From Myxococcus sp. (GTDB lineage: Bacteria; Myxococcota; Myxococcia; Myxococcales; Myxococcaceae), in NCBI GenBank assembly GCA_014879945.1, contig JACSRE010000174.1, forward strand, positions 1 through 49,464: a stretch of 49,464 bases of DNA, read 5' to 3'. The notes under the pieces were generated by a model. It had not been told where the DNA came from, ran no database searches, and saw only the letters and a list, made by a program, of their open reading frames with translations. Positions 25,307 through 38,598 of the stretch are shown in pieces; within the stretch, counting starts at the first letter, position 1, and every line of letters begins with the position of its first letter. A program made the position numbers and the translations under genes.

Positions 25307-26308
25307 ATGCCCGCTCAAGCACCACAGCTGGTCCAGATGTTCCAGACGATGAGGGACGTCGGCTCGGTCGTCGTCGGACTTGAACGCCTTGCAGAGTTTG
25401 GACGAAGCGATCGGTTTGATGCCTACCGCGGGCAGCTACTTGAATTCGTCGCATCGGGACTGAGCTTTGCCGACGTCAACGAACATGAACGGCCGCTGCT
25501 GCGTCACGCCTACTCGGAGTCCCACGAGGTGCTGAACATCCTCGATGCGCTCTCATCGCTCGAAAGGCCTCAGGTCGTGCGACGGGAAATGCTGAGGGTT
25601 CTTGCTGGCGACGTGTCGCCGCGTCGCGCGCGTCACTACGTGGAGTTGGCCGGTTCCGTTGAGCAGGCGAGCGAGATGGGAGAACTGGAGTCGCTCCGGC
25701 ACCTCGTGGAGGCGCCAATTGAAAACCTCGGAACTCGTGAGTCGAACTCCGCCGATATCCAATCGACCGAGGAGGCGCCCAGGAACTTCGCATTCGAGTT
25801 GTGGCTTGCCACACTCATTCACCGTGCCGGACTGCGCGCGACGAAGGCTGAGCCGGACTGGGTGGTTGACGCCCGCATCGGACCAGTGGGTATCGCGGCA
25901 AAGCGAATTCAGCGAAACTCCGCGCTCGGGCACCGCGTTCGCGAGGCGTCGGCACAGATTGCTGCGCAGGACGCAAAAGGAGCAACGGTTGGTGGTCTGG
26001 TCGCAGTCGATCTTACCCTCGCGTACGATCTCCACCGAAAGCACTGGGTAGTGCGGCGCGCCGCAGAGACTGGTCAGCTTCACCTAACAATCGCCTCGGT
26101 CCTCCAGCAGAATCGTGCGGTGATCTTGAATGCCATTCGCAACCGACCAGGAGTCATTGGCGTAGTGCTGCACGCCAAAGCCCTCGTCTTCGTGCGAGAG
26201 ACTCAGACCCTCGCAACGGTTCGGCCGATTCTCGTAGCCTCGACGGTGGCGGGCAAGCATCCGCACGCCATTTGGCTCACTGAGTTCGCGGCCTCGATTC
26301 AACCGTGA
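25307..26308 (+). CDS. Orphan protein with PD-(D/E)XK-like motif region
   Basis: From the ATG at 25307 the protein is 333 aa. The gene has more A/T at third positions than its neighbours, suggesting transfer. Residues about 160-200 read FAFELWLATLIHRAG, then EPDWVVDA and GIAAKRIQ. This resembles the core of restriction-endonuclease-like folds (helix with E164, strand with D184, then xxK199), but the usual acidic residue two before the Lys is Ala197. The later part (LVAVDLTLAYDLHRKHW, VIGVVLHAKALVFV) would supply further strands. It could be a diverged or inactive nuclease-fold protein, possibly defence-related. No partner gene is present. Family unknown. Confidence 0.7.
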   Translation: MPAQAPQLVQMFQTMRDVGSVVVGLERLAEFGRSDRFDAYRGQLLEFVASGLSFADVNEHERPLLRHAYSESHEVLNILDALSSLERPQVVRREMLRVLAGDVSPRRARHYVELAGSVEQASEMGELESLRHLVEAPIENLGTRESNSADIQSTEEAPRNFAFELWLATLIHRAGLRATKAEPDWVVDARIGPVGIAAKRIQRNSALGHRVREASAQIAAQDAKGATVGGLVAVDLTLAYDLHRKHWVVRRAAETGQLHLTIASVLQQNRAVILNAIRNRPGVIGVVLHAKALVFVRETQTLATVRPILVASTVAGKHPHAIWLTEFAASIQP

Positions 26309-26357
26309 CGGGTTCTCCAACAGGCCCACCCTGGATTGCCCGCTCGAGTTCCTATGG

Positions 26358-26386
26358 TTGCCAAGCCATAAGCATGCGCTTATATC
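26358..26386 (+). promoter_or_regulatory. Sigma-70-like promoter of the arsR-SRPBCC operon
   Basis: TTGCCA (26358-26363) and TATATC (26381-26386) are separated by exactly 17 bases. The predicted start of transcription falls at or within a base or two of the ATG at 26393, so the first gene would be read from a leaderless or nearly leaderless message. No Shine-Dalgarno sequence precedes that ATG, in agreement. Confidence 0.65.
26368..26383. promoter_or_regulatory. Inverted-repeat operator between the promoter boxes
   Basis: ATAAGC and GCTTAT are perfect inverted arms around the 4-base spacer atgc. The element sits in the spacer and overlaps the -10 box, an ideal place for repression by the ArsR-type protein encoded immediately downstream. 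A second pair, TATGG (26353-26357) and CCATA (26366-26370), overlaps the -35 box. Confidence 0.6.
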
Positions 26387-26392
26387 TCAGCC

Positions 26393-26722
26393 ATGCGCTC
26401 CGCAGCGGCTGAAGACCTCATCTTCCACGCGCTGGCCGATCCCAGCCGTCGGGCGATCTTCGAGTCGCTCGTACGCGGTGAGCTGGCCGTCAAGGACCTC
26501 ACCGCGCGCTTCGACATCTCGCAGCCAGCGGTCTCCCAGCACCTCGCCACCCTGAGGAACGCGGGCCTGGTCAGCGGTCGCAGCGAAGGCCGCTGCATCT
26601 ACTACCGGGTGGAGCCAAAGGGCCTCAAGCCGCTGGCTGACTGGCTCTCACACTACCGCGCCTTCTGGACCGATCGACTCGGCCGGCTCGACGCGCTCCT
26701 CGAGAAGCTGGAAGACCCATGA
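26393..26722 (+). CDS. ArsR-family transcriptional regulator
   Basis: A 109-aa winged-helix repressor. The family opening HALADPSRRAIFESL is followed by the helix-turn-helix VKDLTARFDISQPAVSQHLATLRNAGLV and the wing SGRSEGRCIYYRVEP. The typical metal-binding CxC of ArsR/SmtB is absent, so it belongs to the group coupled to SRPBCC proteins whose ligand is not a metal. It probably represses its own operon through the operator at 26368-26383. The stop overlaps the next start (ATGA at 26719-26722). Confidence 0.93.
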   Translation: MRSAAAEDLIFHALADPSRRAIFESLVRGELAVKDLTARFDISQPAVSQHLATLRNAGLVSGRSEGRCIYYRVEPKGLKPLADWLSHYRAFWTDRLGRLDALLEKLEDP

Positions 26723-27165
26723 AGCCCATCGACAAGACAGCCCCTTCACAGACAGGCGCCCTCACCTTCGAGTTCGAACTTCCGCACGCGCCCCACAAGG
26801 TGTGGCGGGCGTTGACCGAGCCTGCGCTGCTCAACGAGTGGCTGCTCCCCATCACGGGCTTCAAGCTCGAGCTCGACACCGCGTTCACCTTCAAGACGCA
26901 GGCGTTCCCCGGTTGGGATGGCACCGTGAAGTGTCAGGTGCTCGAGGTCGAGCCGCTCAAGAAGCTCAGCTACGCGTGGGTCGTCGGGGAAATGATCTTG
27001 AACACGGTGGTGACTTTCACGCTCACGCCCACCCAGACCGGTACACGGCTGGTGCTCGTGCAGTCGGGCTTCAAGCCAGACCAGAAGCAGAACTTCGGTG
27101 GAGCGCGGTACGGCTGGAACCTCATGGGCGGAAGGCTCATCGAGCTACTCGGGAGAACAACATGA
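26719..27165 (+). CDS. SRPBCC / AHSA1-like protein
   Basis: A 148-aa START-like (Bet v1 fold) protein: LTFEFELPHAPHKVWRALTEPALLNEWLLP at the front, then KCQVLEVEPLKKLSYAWVV and VTFTLTPTQTGTRLVLVQSGF, ending in a long helix (GARYGWNLMGGRLIELL). The fold binds hydrophobic ligands in a deep cavity. ArsR plus AHSA1 pairs are widespread, and I infer that the SRPBCC protein handles the small molecule sensed by this unit. It is translationally coupled at both ends (ATGA overlaps). Confidence 0.92.
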   Translation: MKPIDKTAPSQTGALTFEFELPHAPHKVWRALTEPALLNEWLLPITGFKLELDTAFTFKTQAFPGWDGTVKCQVLEVEPLKKLSYAWVVGEMILNTVVTFTLTPTQTGTRLVLVQSGFKPDQKQNFGGARYGWNLMGGRLIELLGRTT

Positions 27166-27386
27166 AGTGGAGCAACGGAATTCGGCAGTTCCACCGCTGG
27201 GTGTCAGTCGCGTTCACCCTCGCCTTCCTCGCCAACATCGTCGCCATGTCGGTGGGTGAGGGAGCGCCCCCTCCGTGGGTGACGTACTCACCGCTGCTCC
27301 CGCTGTTCCTCCTGTTGTCCACCGGGCTGTACCTCTTCGTGCTCCCGTACCTCGCGAAACGCGGCGCGACGCCTCCTGCCGGCTGA
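27162..27386 (+). CDS. Small two-helix membrane protein
   Basis: A 74-aa protein starting at the ATG at 27162, which overlaps the preceding stop. It has a basic N-terminus with RQFHRWVS and two hydrophobic segments (about 14-31 and 43-64). Small proteins of this type (opening KxxxxxRQxHRW, ending LYxFVLPYxxK) are often the third gene of ArsR / SRPBCC operons. Role unknown. It is the last gene of the operon; the isoleucyl-tRNA synthetase follows 57 bases later. Confidence 0.8.
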   Translation: MKWSNGIRQFHRWVSVAFTLAFLANIVAMSVGEGAPPPWVTYSPLLPLFLLLSTGLYLFVLPYLAKRGATPPAG

Positions 27387-27430
27387 AGCCTGTTGACTCA
27401 TGCGGCTGTCGAGGCGAACACCCGTCTCTC

Positions 27431-27436
27431 AGGAGG
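27431..27436 (+). promoter_or_regulatory. Ribosome-binding site fixing the ileS start
   Basis: A perfect AGGAGG lies seven bases before the GTG at 27444. This supports the GTG over the TTG 51 bases further upstream, whose extra 17 residues look unlike a synthetase N-terminus. Confidence 0.8.
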
Positions 27437-27443
27437 CCGCACC

Positions 27444-30590
<3,147 letters not shown>

Positions 30591-30593
30591 CGC

Positions 30594-31322
30594 CTACCGC
30601 TGAGGCGCCTCGAGGCCGCACGCGAGCGCGACGTCGTCCCGGTAGACGAGCCAGGCGGCCAGCACCTGCTCCATCGCCGAGACGACCTTCGCGCGCTCGG
30701 CCCCGGGCACGTGGTCGAGCATCATTCTCCACGCCGCCTGACGGTGGTCGCCCTCGACGCCGCGGTGGGCCTTCGTCAAGGCGAGCGACTCCAGCGGCAG
30801 CCCGTAGTGCTTCACCAGCGGGTGCTCCGACAGCGCAGGCTCGGGCCGCGCCGGCGCCGACGGGTCGAACAGCGCGCGCTCGTGCGGCGTGCCCTCGATG
30901 AAGAGCGTCACCACCGCGGCCGCCACGCTCCAGCCGCGCGCCTGCGTCACCTCATCCAACAGCCCGCGGTAGAGCTTCGCGCCCGGCAGCAGCGTCACCG
31001 CCTCGAAGCGCGACAGGTCGAAGCCCAGGCCCTTCGGGTACTCGAGGAACAGCTCCGGGTGCGGCCGGCCCGCGTGCAGCCCGCCGGTCTCTTCTTCGTA
31101 CAGGTTCTCGGCGAGCTCGCGGCGCACCGCGGGGAGCGGGCACTGCACGTAGGCGCGGCCCACCAGCACGGGGAAGTCGCGCACGAAGACGGCGTACTCC
31201 TGCTCGAGGTGCACGTGCAGGCGCGCCTTCTTCACCGCCCCGCTGGTGAAGTGCGGCCACGCCCAGTGGTGCTTCCGCTCCATCACCTGGAGCAGCGCCT
31301 CGCGGAACTCGTCGCGCGTCAT
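30594..31322 (-). CDS. CADD/TenA-like heme-oxygenase-fold metalloenzyme
   Basis: A 242-aa, mostly helical protein. HHWAWPHF near the start, then ENLYEEETGGLHAGRPHPELF, FIEGTPHERALF and AHRGVEGDHRQAAW are in the order expected for the PqqC/TenA/CADD superfamily. Candidate metal ligands are Glu in ENLYEEE, H88, E143, and H186, E190 and H193 (H-x3-E-x2-H). Members of this group (for example Chlamydia CADD) use a dinuclear metal site for oxygen-dependent chemistry such as p-aminobenzoate formation. The exact reaction here is unknown. No biosynthetic neighbours are adjacent. Confidence 0.8.
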   Translation of the reverse strand: MTRDEFREALLQVMERKHHWAWPHFTSGAVKKARLHVHLEQEYAVFVRDFPVLVGRAYVQCPLPAVRRELAENLYEEETGGLHAGRPHPELFLEYPKGLGFDLSRFEAVTLLPGAKLYRGLLDEVTQARGWSVAAAVVTLFIEGTPHERALFDPSAPARPEPALSEHPLVKHYGLPLESLALTKAHRGVEGDHRQAAWRMMLDHVPGAERAKVVSAMEQVLAAWLVYRDDVALACGLEAPQR

Positions 31323-31406
31323 GGCCCGAGTGTCAGCGCTCGAGCCGTCAGCCGCAAGCAGGCGCGTGGCACGCGGCGGCAGCGTCGCCCTGTCGGCAGT
31401 GGTGGG

Positions 31407-34160
<2,754 letters not shown>

Positions 34161-34280
34161 GGTCACGCCGATGTGCATTGCGCGGGCCATGCGCGTACAT
34201 CGAGGCCAGGCCCGACGAGGTGCAACGGTTGCGTGAGGCACTTGGCGAGCAGGTGGGGTTTGCGCTCCACTGCGCCCACC

Positions 34281-34571
34281 ATGGGCAAACACGACGAGCC
34301 TGGCGAGACCATCGAGAACCGCGTCTACCTCTTCGAGTCACTGGCCAGGGCCTTCCTCGAGCAGTCGGCGGGCGCCCTTGGCGGCAAGAGCCCGGAGCGA
34401 CGGGCCCGCGCCCTGCGTGCGCTGGCCGACCTCGCCTACGTCAGCTGCGCCGTCGCAGACACCGAGCACCTCTCGCCGAAGGCCGTGCGGAAGAAGGTGC
34501 TCAGCGCGGTGGCGCTGGCGCCCCACGCACGCGAAGCGAGCGCCGAAGATGACGACGACGCGGGGGGCTGA
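34281..34571 (+). CDS. Small hypothetical protein
   Basis: A 96-aa acidic protein starting at the ATG at 34281. Residues 10-80 are mainly helical (IENRVYLFESLARAFLEQS, then RRARALRALADLAYVSCAVAD and SPKAVRKKVLSAVAL) and the end is Glu/Asp-rich (EDDDDAGG). It diverges from ppdK across a 120-base gap and converges on the response regulator gene, stops seven bases apart. I do not recognise a family. Confidence 0.6.
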   Translation: MGKHDEPGETIENRVYLFESLARAFLEQSAGALGGKSPERRARALRALADLAYVSCAVADTEHLSPKAVRKKVLSAVALAPHAREASAEDDDDAGG

Positions 34572-34578
34572 GAGCCGG

Positions 34579-35271
34579 CTACGGCGGATCGCGACGAAAC
34601 AGGTACCCACGCGCGCGCACGGTGACGAAGCGCCGCGGGTTCTCGACGTCCTTCTCGAAGAGCCGGCGCAGCCGCACGATGAAGTTGTCGACGGTGCGGT
34701 CGGTGGGGAACTCGTTCTCGCCCCACGCGGCGTCGAGGATGTCGTTGCGTGAGAGCACCTCGCCCTCTTTGGCGATGAAGAGCTGCATCACCTTGCGCTC
34801 CTTGTCGCTCAGGAGCGTCTCGCCTTCGCTGGTGTGCGCGAGGCCGGTCTCGGTGTCGAGCCACCACGGGCTCAGGTCGACGCGGCGGTTGACGTCGGCG
34901 GGCGCGGCCTTGCGGCGCAGGAGCGCGCGAATTCGGGCCAGCAGCTCCTCGGTGTGGAAGGGCTTGGTGACGTAGTCGTCGGCCCCGCAGTCGAGCCCGT
35001 GCACCTTCGCGGCCACGTCGTCTCGCGCCGTCAACATCACGATGGGCAGCTGAAGGCCCGACCTGCGCGCCAGCCGGGCCAGCTCGAAGCCGTCGCCGCC
35101 CGGCAGCATCACGTCGAGAATCGCCAGCTGGTAGGCGCCCGACAGCAGCGCGTCGCGGCCCTCGGCGAACGAGCTGGCGCGGCGCACCTCGAGGCCCATG
35201 TGCGAGAGGTTGAGCGCCACCATCTCGGCCAGCAGCGCGTCGTCTTCCACCAACAGCGTCGGCACCGTCAT
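34579..35271 (-). CDS. OmpR-family response regulator
   Basis: A 230-aa regulator. The receiver domain has acidic pocket residues D10 and D11 and phosphoacceptor D53 in ILDVMLPGGDGFEL. T81 and K103 (VTKPF) are in place. The C-terminal winged helix includes LSDKERKVMQLFIAKEGEVLSRNDILDAAWG and TVDNFIVRLRRLFE. The ATG at 35271 overlaps the stop of the histidine kinase gene (ATGA), so the pair is co-translated; the ten-residue upstream extension is rejected. Its targets may include the divergent haem-protein operon starting at 36362, an inference from position only. Confidence 0.95.
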   Translation of the reverse strand: MTVPTLLVEDDALLAEMVALNLSHMGLEVRRASSFAEGRDALLSGAYQLAILDVMLPGGDGFELARLARRSGLQLPIVMLTARDDVAAKVHGLDCGADDYVTKPFHTEELLARIRALLRRKAAPADVNRRVDLSPWWLDTETGLAHTSEGETLLSDKERKVMQLFIAKEGEVLSRNDILDAAWGENEFPTDRTVDNFIVRLRRLFEKDVENPRRFVTVRARGYLFRRDPP

Positions 35272-36263
35272 GAACGCACCTCGGGAACCCGCGTGAGCCA
35301 CAGATGAAACGCGGCGCCCTTGCCCGGGCCTTCGCTCTCGGCCACCAGGTCGCCGCCCATCGCGCGCGCCAGCTGTCGCGACAGGTGCAGGCCCAGGCCG
35401 CTGCCGTGGGTCACGCCGTCGTTGGAGGAGGGTTGGTCGACCTCGAAGAGGCGCTCGGCGTCGGCGGGCGCGAAGCCGCGCCCCGAGTCGGCGATCGAGA
35501 TGCGCAGGCGCTGCCCCTCGGTCGCGCTGCTCACCGTCGTCTTCGCGCCGCCGTACTTGCGCGCGTTGTCGAAGAGGTTCTCGAGCACCACCCGCACCGC
35601 GTCGCGGTCGGCGCGCACCAGGCAGCTCTCGAGGTCGCCGACGCGCACCTCTTCGCCGACGTGCGCCACGCGGCGGTGGTCGACGATGTTCAACACCAGG
35701 CTCATCGCGTCTTCATGGGCCAGCGCCTTCGGGTCCACCGCGCGGCTGCGCTGCAGCACCAGCATCGAGTCGGTGAGGTGCTCGAGCGCGTCGCAGGCGT
35801 GCAGGCCGTGGTCGAGCAGGCGCGGCTGCGACTCGAGCGGCACGCGCCCGGCCTTCAGCGCCTCGAGCAGCGCCTTGAGGCCCGCGACCGGGGTCTTGAA
35901 CTCGTGCCCGGTGAACTGGAGCAGCCGCGCCATCTGCAGCGTGCGCCGCTGACGCTCCCGCGCCACCAGCCACAGGCCCACCACCAGCGCGGCCAACATC
36001 GACGCCAGCACGAAGGACTCGCCCACGATCATCAGCTCGAGGCGGCCGGCCCGCTCGGCGGCCTGCGCGACCGGCACGTCCGCGTGCGATACCTGGAGCG
36101 CCCGGTTCTCTTCGATGAGCCGCCGGCTGAAGACGTTCCACCAGCCCACCAGCACGCCAATGACCGCCAGCGCCCCCAGCAGGAGGCCGAGGTCGAGCCA
36201 CTGGGCGCCTCGCCGCGACGTCACGCCTCGAGAGGTAGCCACCGCCGGTCGCTGAAGTGTCAT
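35268..36263 (-). CDS. Sensor histidine kinase
   Basis: A 331-aa two-pass membrane kinase. Hydrophobic segments lie at about 23-45 and 78-100, enclosing a short periplasmic sensor of about 33 residues. The H-box is FTGHEFKTPVAGLKALLEAL with H120. The ATPase domain shows the N-box (LENLFDNARKYGG), G1 (DSGRGF) and G2 (GSGLGLHLS). The small loop suggests sensing within the membrane or via a partner. It pairs with the response regulator directly downstream and diverges from the imelysin operon, with only 98 bases between the start codons. Confidence 0.95.
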   Translation of the reverse strand: MTLQRPAVATSRGVTSRRGAQWLDLGLLLGALAVIGVLVGWWNVFSRRLIEENRALQVSHADVPVAQAAERAGRLELMIVGESFVLASMLAALVVGLWLVARERQRRTLQMARLLQFTGHEFKTPVAGLKALLEALKAGRVPLESQPRLLDHGLHACDALEHLTDSMLVLQRSRAVDPKALAHEDAMSLVLNIVDHRRVAHVGEEVRVGDLESCLVRADRDAVRVVLENLFDNARKYGGAKTTVSSATEGQRLRISIADSGRGFAPADAERLFEVDQPSSNDGVTHGSGLGLHLSRQLARAMGGDLVAESEGPGKGAAFHLWLTRVPEVRS

Positions 36264-36329
36264 GCGTTCGTCAGCCCTCTTCGCTCAAGCGCTCGCCCGT
36301 TGACACCACCCCGGCGCCTCTGCTCTAGA

Positions 36330-36350
36330 TGCGAACGATTATCGTTTGCA
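36330..36350. promoter_or_regulatory. Fur-box-like 21-bp palindrome
   Basis: TGCGAACGAT-T-ATCGTTTGCA has nine of ten matching pairs around a central T. The core AACGATTATCGTT resembles Fur-family boxes (GATAAT/ATTATC type). It lies 12 bases before the ATG at 36362 and 67 bases before the divergent histidine kinase gene. Imelysin-type genes downstream are typically iron-regulated. An ATG at 36329 overlaps the palindrome and is therefore an unlikely start. Confidence 0.7.
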
Positions 36351-36361
36351 ACGGCAAGAAC

Positions 36362-37576
36362 ATGCAGCCCCTCCTCCGAGCCCTCTTCGTCTTCTGCTGC
36401 GTCCTCCTCTCGTACGCCTGCGGCCCGGCGCCCGGTCCGCGCGCCGTGGGCGACGACCTCACCGACCTGCCGCTGGTCGGCCTCTCTGCCGAGTGGACGA
36501 GCCGGTTCGACGAGGGCGACCGTCTGTTCGAGGTGCCGTACACCGCCGGCGACGGGCTCGGCCCGCTCTACATCCGCCAGGCGTGCGCGGCCTGTCACGC
36601 GGGCGGCGGGCGCGGCCCGGGCTTCGTCGAGAAGGTGGCGCAGGTCGAAGGCGACGGGGTGACGCCGGTCGCGGGCCAACCGGCGCTGCCGCTGGGGCAC
36701 ACCGTTCGGCGCCTGATGGCTGGAGGCGCGCGCCAACCGCTCGAGGCGCCCTCGCAGCCGGGCTTGAGGCAGTCGACGCGGGTGGGGCCGGCGGTGTGGG
36801 CCGCGGGGGCGATCGAGGCCATCGACGAGCGCGAGCTGCTGCGCCTCGAGGCCGAGCAGGCGCAGCGCGGCGACGGCGTCTCGGGCCGCGTCAACCGCGT
36901 CAGCTATGCGAGCGAGCGCTCGGCCGACCTCGCGTTCCACGGGCACCGCAAGGGCGACGCGGTCATCGGGCGGTTCGGGGTGAAGGCGCGCGTCGCCACC
37001 CTCGACGACTTCACCGCCGACGCCTTCCAGGGCGACATGGGGCTGACCTCGCCGCTGCGGCTGACGGAGCCGGCGAACCCCGAGGGGCTGCTCGACGACC
37101 ACAAGCCAGGCATCGACCTGCCGCTCGAGACGGTGCAGGCGGTGGCCGACTACCTGCGGCTGCTGCGACTGCCCGCGCGCAGGCCGGCGCCGCCCGAGGG
37201 ACCGAGGCTCTTCGAGGCGGCCGGGTGCGCGACCTGCCACGTGCCGTCGCTCACCACGCGCGCCGACTACCCGGTGCCGCAGCTCGCCGGCGTCTCGGTG
37301 CAGGTCTACTCCGACGTGTTGTTGCACGACCTCGGCGCCTGCCTGGCCGACGGGCTGACCGACGGTGACGCGACGAGCTCCGAGTTCCGCACGGCGCCGC
37401 TGGTCGGCCTGCGCTTCTCGAGGTCGTTCCTGCACGACGGCCGGGCCGCGACCCTCGACGAGGCGGTGCGGCTCCACGGCGCCGAGGGCTCCGAGGCCCG
37501 CGCCGCGGTGTTGGCCTTCGAGCGCCTGTCTGACCAGGAGCGCGCCGCGCTCCTCTCCTTCCTCTCGACACTGTGA
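36362..37576 (+). CDS. Di-heme cytochrome-type lipoprotein (DHOR-like)
   Basis: From the ATG at 36362 the protein is 404 aa. The signal peptide ends in LSYAC with Cys20 as lipid site. Two c-type haem motifs are present: C75-A-A-C78-H79 and C289-A-T-C292-H293. The pattern (IRQACAACHAGGGRGPG, then LRLTEPANP, GIDLPLETVQAVADYLRLL and FLHDGRAATLDEAVRLHG) matches the di-haem oxidoreductase family once called DUF1111, which is often encoded with imelysins. The protein would face the periplasm. The next gene starts within its stop codon (GTGA). Confidence 0.9.
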   Translation: MQPLLRALFVFCCVLLSYACGPAPGPRAVGDDLTDLPLVGLSAEWTSRFDEGDRLFEVPYTAGDGLGPLYIRQACAACHAGGGRGPGFVEKVAQVEGDGVTPVAGQPALPLGHTVRRLMAGGARQPLEAPSQPGLRQSTRVGPAVWAAGAIEAIDERELLRLEAEQAQRGDGVSGRVNRVSYASERSADLAFHGHRKGDAVIGRFGVKARVATLDDFTADAFQGDMGLTSPLRLTEPANPEGLLDDHKPGIDLPLETVQAVADYLRLLRLPARRPAPPEGPRLFEAAGCATCHVPSLTTRADYPVPQLAGVSVQVYSDVLLHDLGACLADGLTDGDATSSEFRTAPLVGLRFSRSFLHDGRAATLDEAVRLHGAEGSEARAAVLAFERLSDQERAALLSFLSTL

Positions 37577-38598
37577 GCGCCTCCATGAACCGACTCCTCC
37601 CGCTGTGCTGCTGTCTGCTCGTCGCCTGTGGCCTGCCTCCGCAGCAGCAGGCCCTGCTCGACGTGAAGGCCTTCATCCAGAAGAACCTCGACGCGCTCGC
37701 CACCGACTCGCAGGCGCTGTGCGACGCCGCGCCGACGCCGAGCGGCCGCGGGTGGGACCTGACGACCGACCGGCCGGCGCTCGACGCCATGCGCGCGGCC
37801 TGGAAGAAGGCGCGGCCCGACTACGAGCGCGTCGAAGGCGCCATCGCGGTGCTCTTCCCCGAGGTCGACGCCTCCATCGACGAGCGCTACGACGGCTTCC
37901 TCGAGGGCGCGATGGACGCCGACCTCTTCGACGACCAGGTCGTCACCGGCAACCACGCCCTCGAGCGCATCCTCTTCAGTGACACCACGCCGCAGCGGGT
38001 CATCGACTTCGAGAAGGCCCTGGGCGCCAGGTACGTGCCCGCGCGCTTCCCCGCCACCGAGGCCGAGGCGCGCGACTTCAAGGACAAGCTGTGCGCGCGG
38101 TGGGCGCGAGAGACGAAGCAGATGGCCGCCGAGTTCAAGCCGCTCGCGCTCGACGCGGCCTCGGCCTACCGCGGGGTGCTGGGCTCCATGCGCGAGCAGG
38201 TCGAGAAGGTCGAGAAGGCCGCCACCGGCGAAGAGGAGTCGCGCTACTCGCAGGTCACCCTCGCCGACATGCGCGCCAACCTCGAGGGCGCGAAGACGAC
38301 GTACGCCGCCTTCCGGCCGTGGGCGCTCAGCACCTCGGCGAGCGCCGAAGACGCGCGCATTCAGGCCGCCTTCGCCGAGCTCGAGGCGACGTACGCCCAG
38401 ACGACGGGTGACGCGATTCCCCCCGTGCCGACGTCGTGGTCGAACGTGAACCCGTCGATGGCAGACCTGGCGACGCCGTTTGGCCAGCTCTTCACCGCCG
38501 TTCGCCGCGCCGCCGATGACAAGGCCCCGGGCTCTCTGGCGGCTGAGATGACGACGGCCGGCGACAAGCTGGGCATTCCCCTGCTCCCGGCCAACTGA
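37573..38598 (+). CDS. Imelysin-family lipoprotein
   Basis: A 341-aa imelysin (peptidase M75-like) protein. The GTG at 37573 overlaps the previous stop; an ATG at 37585 is an alternative start. The signal ends in LLVAC, so it is a lipoprotein. The family motif GxHxxE is present as G126-N-H128-A-L-E131. The helical repeat pattern (ALDAMRAAWKKARPDYERVEGA, then AYRGVLGSMREQVEKVEKAA) is typical. Imelysins are envelope proteins of iron-uptake systems (IrpA, EfeO relatives); true peptidase activity is doubtful. Together with the haem genes on either side it suggests iron acquisition or redox handling. Confidence 0.93.
   Translation: MSASMNRLLPLCCCLLVACGLPPQQQALLDVKAFIQKNLDALATDSQALCDAAPTPSGRGWDLTTDRPALDAMRAAWKKARPDYERVEGAIAVLFPEVDASIDERYDGFLEGAMDADLFDDQVVTGNHALERILFSDTTPQRVIDFEKALGARYVPARFPATEAEARDFKDKLCARWARETKQMAAEFKPLALDAASAYRGVLGSMREQVEKVEKAATGEEESRYSQVTLADMRANLEGAKTTYAAFRPWALSTSASAEDARIQAAFAELEATYAQTTGDAIPPVPTSWSNVNPSMADLATPFGQLFTAVRRAADDKAPGSLAAEMTTAGDKLGIPLLPAN

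Noticed and set aside
34178-34280. Protein-like stretch (YIEARPDEVQRLREALGEQV) in the gap between ppdK and the small hypothetical gene
   Set aside because: It runs out of frame into the next gene, lacks a start signal and is too short to assign. It might be a relic, but nothing supports more.
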